A stretch of DNA of 64,000 bases from an uncultured Bacteroidales bacterium (GTDB lineage Bacteria; Bacteroidota; Bacteroidia; Bacteroidales; UBA932). The position numbers and the translations under genes were made by a program. Position 1 is the stretch's first letter. Each line of letters begins with the position of its first letter. The DNA is taken from assembly GCA_910585445.1 (NCBI GenBank), contig CAJUEK010000004.1, forward strand, positions 1 to 64,000. Reading direction: 5' to 3'. Positions 61,405-64,000 of this stretch are shown here, piece by piece. The notes beneath the pieces were generated by a model. The model did not search any database and was not told the origin of the DNA. It saw only the letters and a list, made by a program, of their open reading frames with translations.

Positions 61405-61412
61405 TAAATTTG
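61405..61412 (+). promoter_or_regulatory. internal -7 promoter box before the DAHP synthase gene
   Basis: TAAATTTG matches TAnnTTTG, about 31 bases upstream of ATG 61443, in an 80-base gap after tyrA. It could give the DAHP synthase/mutase attenuator-independent expression. Confidence 0.4.
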
Positions 61413-61442
61413 GAAGATTAAAATTTTTAAAAGACAAGCCTT

Positions 61443-62552
61443 ATGTCAGACACAAGAAGACTTGACATAGCCCCTCTGAGCGAGTGGGGAATGTTCACGG
61501 AGCCGAGGCCGAGCGTGATTGCCGGTCCCTGCAGCGCAGAATCTGAAGAGCAGCTCATGGAAACTGCGCGCGAACTCAAGGAGTTCGGAATAAATGTGTT
61601 CCGTGCCGGCATATGGAAGCCGAGGACTCATCCGGGCTCATTCGAGGGAGTCGGCGCTCAGGGCCTGAAATGGATGCAGAGGGTAAAGCATGAGCTTGGA
61701 CTGAAGATTTCTACTGAAGTGGCCAACGAGAAGCATGTGTTTGAATGCCTGAAATATGGTGTCGATATGGTATGGATAGGCGCAAGGACTACAGCCAATC
61801 CGTTTCTCGTTCAGGAGATTGCGGATGCCCTGAAAGACACTGGCATACCTGTGCTTGTGAAGAATCCTGTCAATCCGGACATAGACCTTTGGGTCGGCGC
61901 GCTGGAGCGTCTGAACAGGGCAGGCATAAGGAAGCTCGGTGTCATACACAGGGGATTCTCGACTGCGGAAAAGATAAGGTACAGGAACAATCCGGAGTGG
62001 CAGATTGCCATTGAGCTGCGCAGCCGTTATCCCCATCTTCCGTTTTTCTGCGACCCGAGTCATCTCGCAGGTTCGCGTGAATATATAATGGAGGTGTCCC
62101 AGCGGGCCCTTGACCTTGGGCTTGACGGCCTTATGGTCGAGTCGCACTGCAACCCTTCATGCGCATTGAGCGATGCTGGCCAGCAGCTTGAGCCGCGCCA
62201 GCTGAGGGAGATGCTTTACAACGGGCTTGTCGTCCGTGACACTGATTCCGATTCTCCCCAGTGGAAAGACAATATCGACCAGCTGCGCACGAAGATTGAC
62301 ATCATAGACGAGAATCTTCTTTACATGCTTGGCTCGAGGATGAAGATAAGCCGTCAGATAGGGGAGTACAAGAGAGACCACAATATAGCCATACTCCAGA
62401 CTTCACGCTGGGATGCTGTGCTCGCCAAAGTCATTGAGAAAGGAAGGGAGTATGATCTCGGGGAGGATTTCCTCAAGACGGTTTTCAATGCGGTTCACGA
62501 GGCTTCGGTTGAGGTTCAGGATGATGTCCTGTCTGACAAAAGCCTGGATTGA
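61443..62552 (+). CDS. bifunctional DAHP synthase / chorismate mutase
   Basis: 369 residues. N-terminal type Ibeta-like DAHP synthase (about 1-265; 'SVIAGPCSAESEEQLMETAR', 'FRAGIWKPRTHPGSFEG', 'WIGARTTANPFLVQEIADAL', 'VLVKNPVNPDI', 'FFCDPSHLAG', 'ESHCNPSCALSDAGQQL') and C-terminal AroQ chorismate mutase (about 273-360; 'LRTKIDIIDENLLYMLGSRMKISRQIGEYK'). It catalyses the first step of the shikimate route and the branch-point step to prephenate. This fusion is typical of Bacteroidetes. It is last in the operon, seven bases from the convergent lpxK. Confidence 0.94.
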   Translation: MSDTRRLDIAPLSEWGMFTEPRPSVIAGPCSAESEEQLMETARELKEFGINVFRAGIWKPRTHPGSFEGVGAQGLKWMQRVKHELGLKISTEVANEKHVFECLKYGVDMVWIGARTTANPFLVQEIADALKDTGIPVLVKNPVNPDIDLWVGALERLNRAGIRKLGVIHRGFSTAEKIRYRNNPEWQIAIELRSRYPHLPFFCDPSHLAGSREYIMEVSQRALDLGLDGLMVESHCNPSCALSDAGQQLEPRQLREMLYNGLVVRDTDSDSPQWKDNIDQLRTKIDIIDENLLYMLGSRMKISRQIGEYKRDHNIAILQTSRWDAVLAKVIEKGREYDLGEDFLKTVFNAVHEASVEVQDDVLSDKSLD

Positions 62553-62559
62553 CGCGGAC

Positions 62560-63690
62560 TCAGAGCAGTTTTTCCTTAAGCAGTGCGGTAAATGCCGCAT
62601 GGTCACGGCTGCATAGGAACTCTGTCTTTATCGGAGCATAGAACATCCTCTGTTTCAAGATGTCAGGAACATTTTTGGCATCCCTCATCCTCTGGCTGTC
62701 CTTTTCGGTCGTCATTATGACGGATGTGGGGAATTCTTCCGCAGCATTGCGTATTGTACGTATGTCGCTGCGGGTGAATTTGTGGTGGTCCGGGAAATTG
62801 AAGTGGCTGACAATCTTGTATGTGTCTCTAAGGTAGCTGACAAGGGGGCTGTCATTGGCGATTCCGGAAAACAGGATGAGCCTCTTCGCATACAGATACC
62901 TGTAGTCTCCTTCAGGAAATACGGCCTCAGGCGTGCAGTATGATATGGTGGTGAAGAACAGATGCCTCGTTTTCCCGTCTGCATCCGTTCCGCTGCATGA
63001 TGCCGCATCGTAGTTGCCCAGTCCGAGTGCCTCGGCCCAGGTTCCTTTCTGCCAGCCGTTCATGTCCTTGGGGCATTTGGTCACGATGATTATATCTGCT
63101 GCGTCAACTCTTTCCGGCAGGTCACGCAGTCTTCCGACAGGTATGAGATGGTCATTGAACACAGGCCTGCCGCAGTCAATCAGGACAATTGAGACTCCTG
63201 CTTTAATCGCCCTATGCTGGAATGCGTCATCAAGAATTATGAGGTCCGCCTTTGCCATCTCCTTGTCACGGCATTTGCGGGCTTTCTTGGAGGTCTTGAG
63301 CTTTTCGGGGTGCGTCAGAAATTCGCATCCCTCTTTTCTTGACTTGTCAACAGCCACAGTGACATCCGGGAACTTTTTCTTTATCTGAAGCGGCTCGTCC
63401 CCGTAGTCCGTTGCAGTCCCGCTTGAGATGACCTGCTGGAAGCCCCGGGTCTTTCTCTTGTATCCCCTTGACAGCACAGCTATGTTCATGTCGCGCAGCT
63501 CATCGTCGTTGAGGATAGTCCTGAGCAGCATTTCCGTGTGCGGGGTCTTGCCTGTGCCGCCGACGGTCACGTTGCCTACGCAGATGGAAGGCACGTCCGG
63601 GGTGTATGTCTTGCGGATTCCGCAGTCGTACAGCAAGTGACGTATCTTGAGCACGAGCCAGTATGGAAAGAGCAGTATCTTGTCTGTCAT
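62560..63690 (-). CDS. lpxK: tetraacyldisaccharide 4'-kinase
   Basis: 376 residues. One N-terminal membrane-associated helix, P-loop 'ICVGNVTVGGTGKTPHTEML', 'VLSRGYKRKTRGF' and 'LILDDAFQHRAI'. It adds the 4'-phosphate to lipid A precursor. An in-frame TTG at 63720 lies in the promoter box, so ATG 63690 (MTDKILLFPYW) is preferred. Convergent with the aromatic operon with no terminator seen between. Confidence 0.93.
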   Translation of the reverse strand: MTDKILLFPYWLVLKIRHLLYDCGIRKTYTPDVPSICVGNVTVGGTGKTPHTEMLLRTILNDDELRDMNIAVLSRGYKRKTRGFQQVISSGTATDYGDEPLQIKKKFPDVTVAVDKSRKEGCEFLTHPEKLKTSKKARKCRDKEMAKADLIILDDAFQHRAIKAGVSIVLIDCGRPVFNDHLIPVGRLRDLPERVDAADIIIVTKCPKDMNGWQKGTWAEALGLGNYDAASCSGTDADGKTRHLFFTTISYCTPEAVFPEGDYRYLYAKRLILFSGIANDSPLVSYLRDTYKIVSHFNFPDHHKFTRSDIRTIRNAAEEFPTSVIMTTEKDSQRMRDAKNVPDILKQRMFYAPIKTEFLCSRDHAAFTALLKEKLL

Positions 63691-63717
63691 AATACTTTCA
63701 TTCTGAAAAAGAGGGTG

Positions 63718-63751
63718 CAAAATTACTCAAAAAATCGTCAGCCATGCCAAA
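63718..63751 (-). promoter_or_regulatory. lpxK promoter
   Basis: Minus strand: TTTG (complement of 63748-63751), 22 bases, then TAATTTTG (complement of 63718-63725), both matching the Bacteroidetes consensus; leader about 25 bases. Confidence 0.55.
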
Positions 63752-63811
63752 TTTTACGATAAACGGGAGGCTTGCATCAAAAGTCCTTGTGTTTCCAAAG
63801 TCCCGGTATTG

Positions 63812-64000
63812 TCAAAGCCCATACACATTTGCAGCTTCGGGAGCATCTTCGCCGCCCCAGCGTTCTGCAATGCCGTCAAGTGTGCTGAACAGTTCTTGCG
63901 GATCGTTGAGAGTGACGAGCCTGAGCCTTGTCTCCTTGAAGTCCGGAAGTCCCTTGAAATAGCATGAAAGATGGCGTCGCATCTCGAGTATGCCTACGCG
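63812..64000 (-). CDS. dusB: tRNA-dihydrouridine synthase, 3' part
   Basis: Only the C-terminal 62 residues are inside the window; the start lies beyond 64000. The frame reads 'EMRRHLSCYFKGLPDFKETR' followed by 'LVTLNDPQELFSTLDGI', the C-terminal helix pattern 'RxHxxxYxKGLP' of DusB, which reduces uridine in the tRNA D-loop using FMN. The stop is at 63812-63814. A shorter frame on the plus strand here is a shadow. Confidence 0.75.
   Translation of the reverse strand, partial: RVGILEMRRHLSCYFKGLPDFKETRLRLVTLNDPQELFSTLDGIAERWGGEDAPEAANVYGL

Noticed and set aside
1..64000. CRISPR array, tRNA/rRNA gene, insertion sequence or prophage
   Set aside because: Read on both strands; no repeat-spacer array, cloverleaf, transposase or phage structural gene was found. 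The holin-like gene stands alone beside YtxH and is not a phage sign.

Overview
The window is a dense chromosomal segment of a member of the Bacteroidales (phylum Bacteroidota). The signs are lipoprotein-rich glycan degradation (GH92, GH125, GH130), a two-domain DAHP synthase/chorismate mutase, OstA-like and SurA-like envelope genes, DUF3109 and U32 proteins, a five-TM cytochrome b of fumarate reductase, no Shine-Dalgarno pattern, and many upstream boxes matching the Bacteroidetes -7 consensus TAnnTTTG. I cannot fix the genus from the sequence. No rRNA, tRNA, insertion sequence, phage or CRISPR array is visible.

Layout. 1-2600: an AT-rich three-gene overlapping set (5'-truncated unknown protein, small beta-barrel-like protein, Lnt-like acyltransferase), followed by a 550-base gene-poor stretch. 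3.1-12.4 kb: small outer-membrane protein, NlpC/P60 peptidase, radical SAM protein, then guaB and an envelope-biogenesis run (SurA-like lipoprotein, SurA-like double parvulin, OstA-like LPS transport protein). 12.4-24 kb: a six-gene minus-strand alpha-mannoside cluster read from a GH92-GH125 fusion through GH92, GH130, GH92 and a ROK kinase to manA; together these can take a mannose-rich glycan to fructose-6-phosphate and mannose-1-phosphate. There is no SusC/SusD pair or regulator in it. 24-28.7 kb: DUF1232, rnr, gpmI. 28.7-34.5 kb: the elongasome operon mreB-mreC-mreD-mrdA-rodA with 4-base overlaps. 34.5-42.8 kb: ispD, an Lrp-family regulator, topA, a class A penicillin-binding protein, ddl, prmC. 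42.9-54 kb: an unknown lipoprotein, U32 protein, TPR protein, a catalytically degenerate M16-type protein, DUF3109, DUF2007, coiled-coil membrane protein, hemW and a YtxH/holin-like trio. 54-58.2 kb: pepP, an isolated sdhC, pyrH, frr.

58.2-62.6 kb holds the most striking regulatory system: an aromatic amino acid operon (pheA, aminotransferase, tyrA, DAHP synthase/chorismate mutase) preceded by a 20-codon leader peptide with four Phe and two Tyr codons. Its RNA can fold either as a leader hairpin plus intrinsic terminator or as an antiterminator, a classical ribosome-stalling attenuator in a phylum where such circuits are little documented. The window ends with lpxK and the 3' part of dusB on the minus strand.

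Transcription units are commonly separated by strong hairpin terminators, several of them bidirectional. One terminator lies inside the last codons of the opposing gene, and two other convergent gene pairs overlap by 32 and 49 bases.
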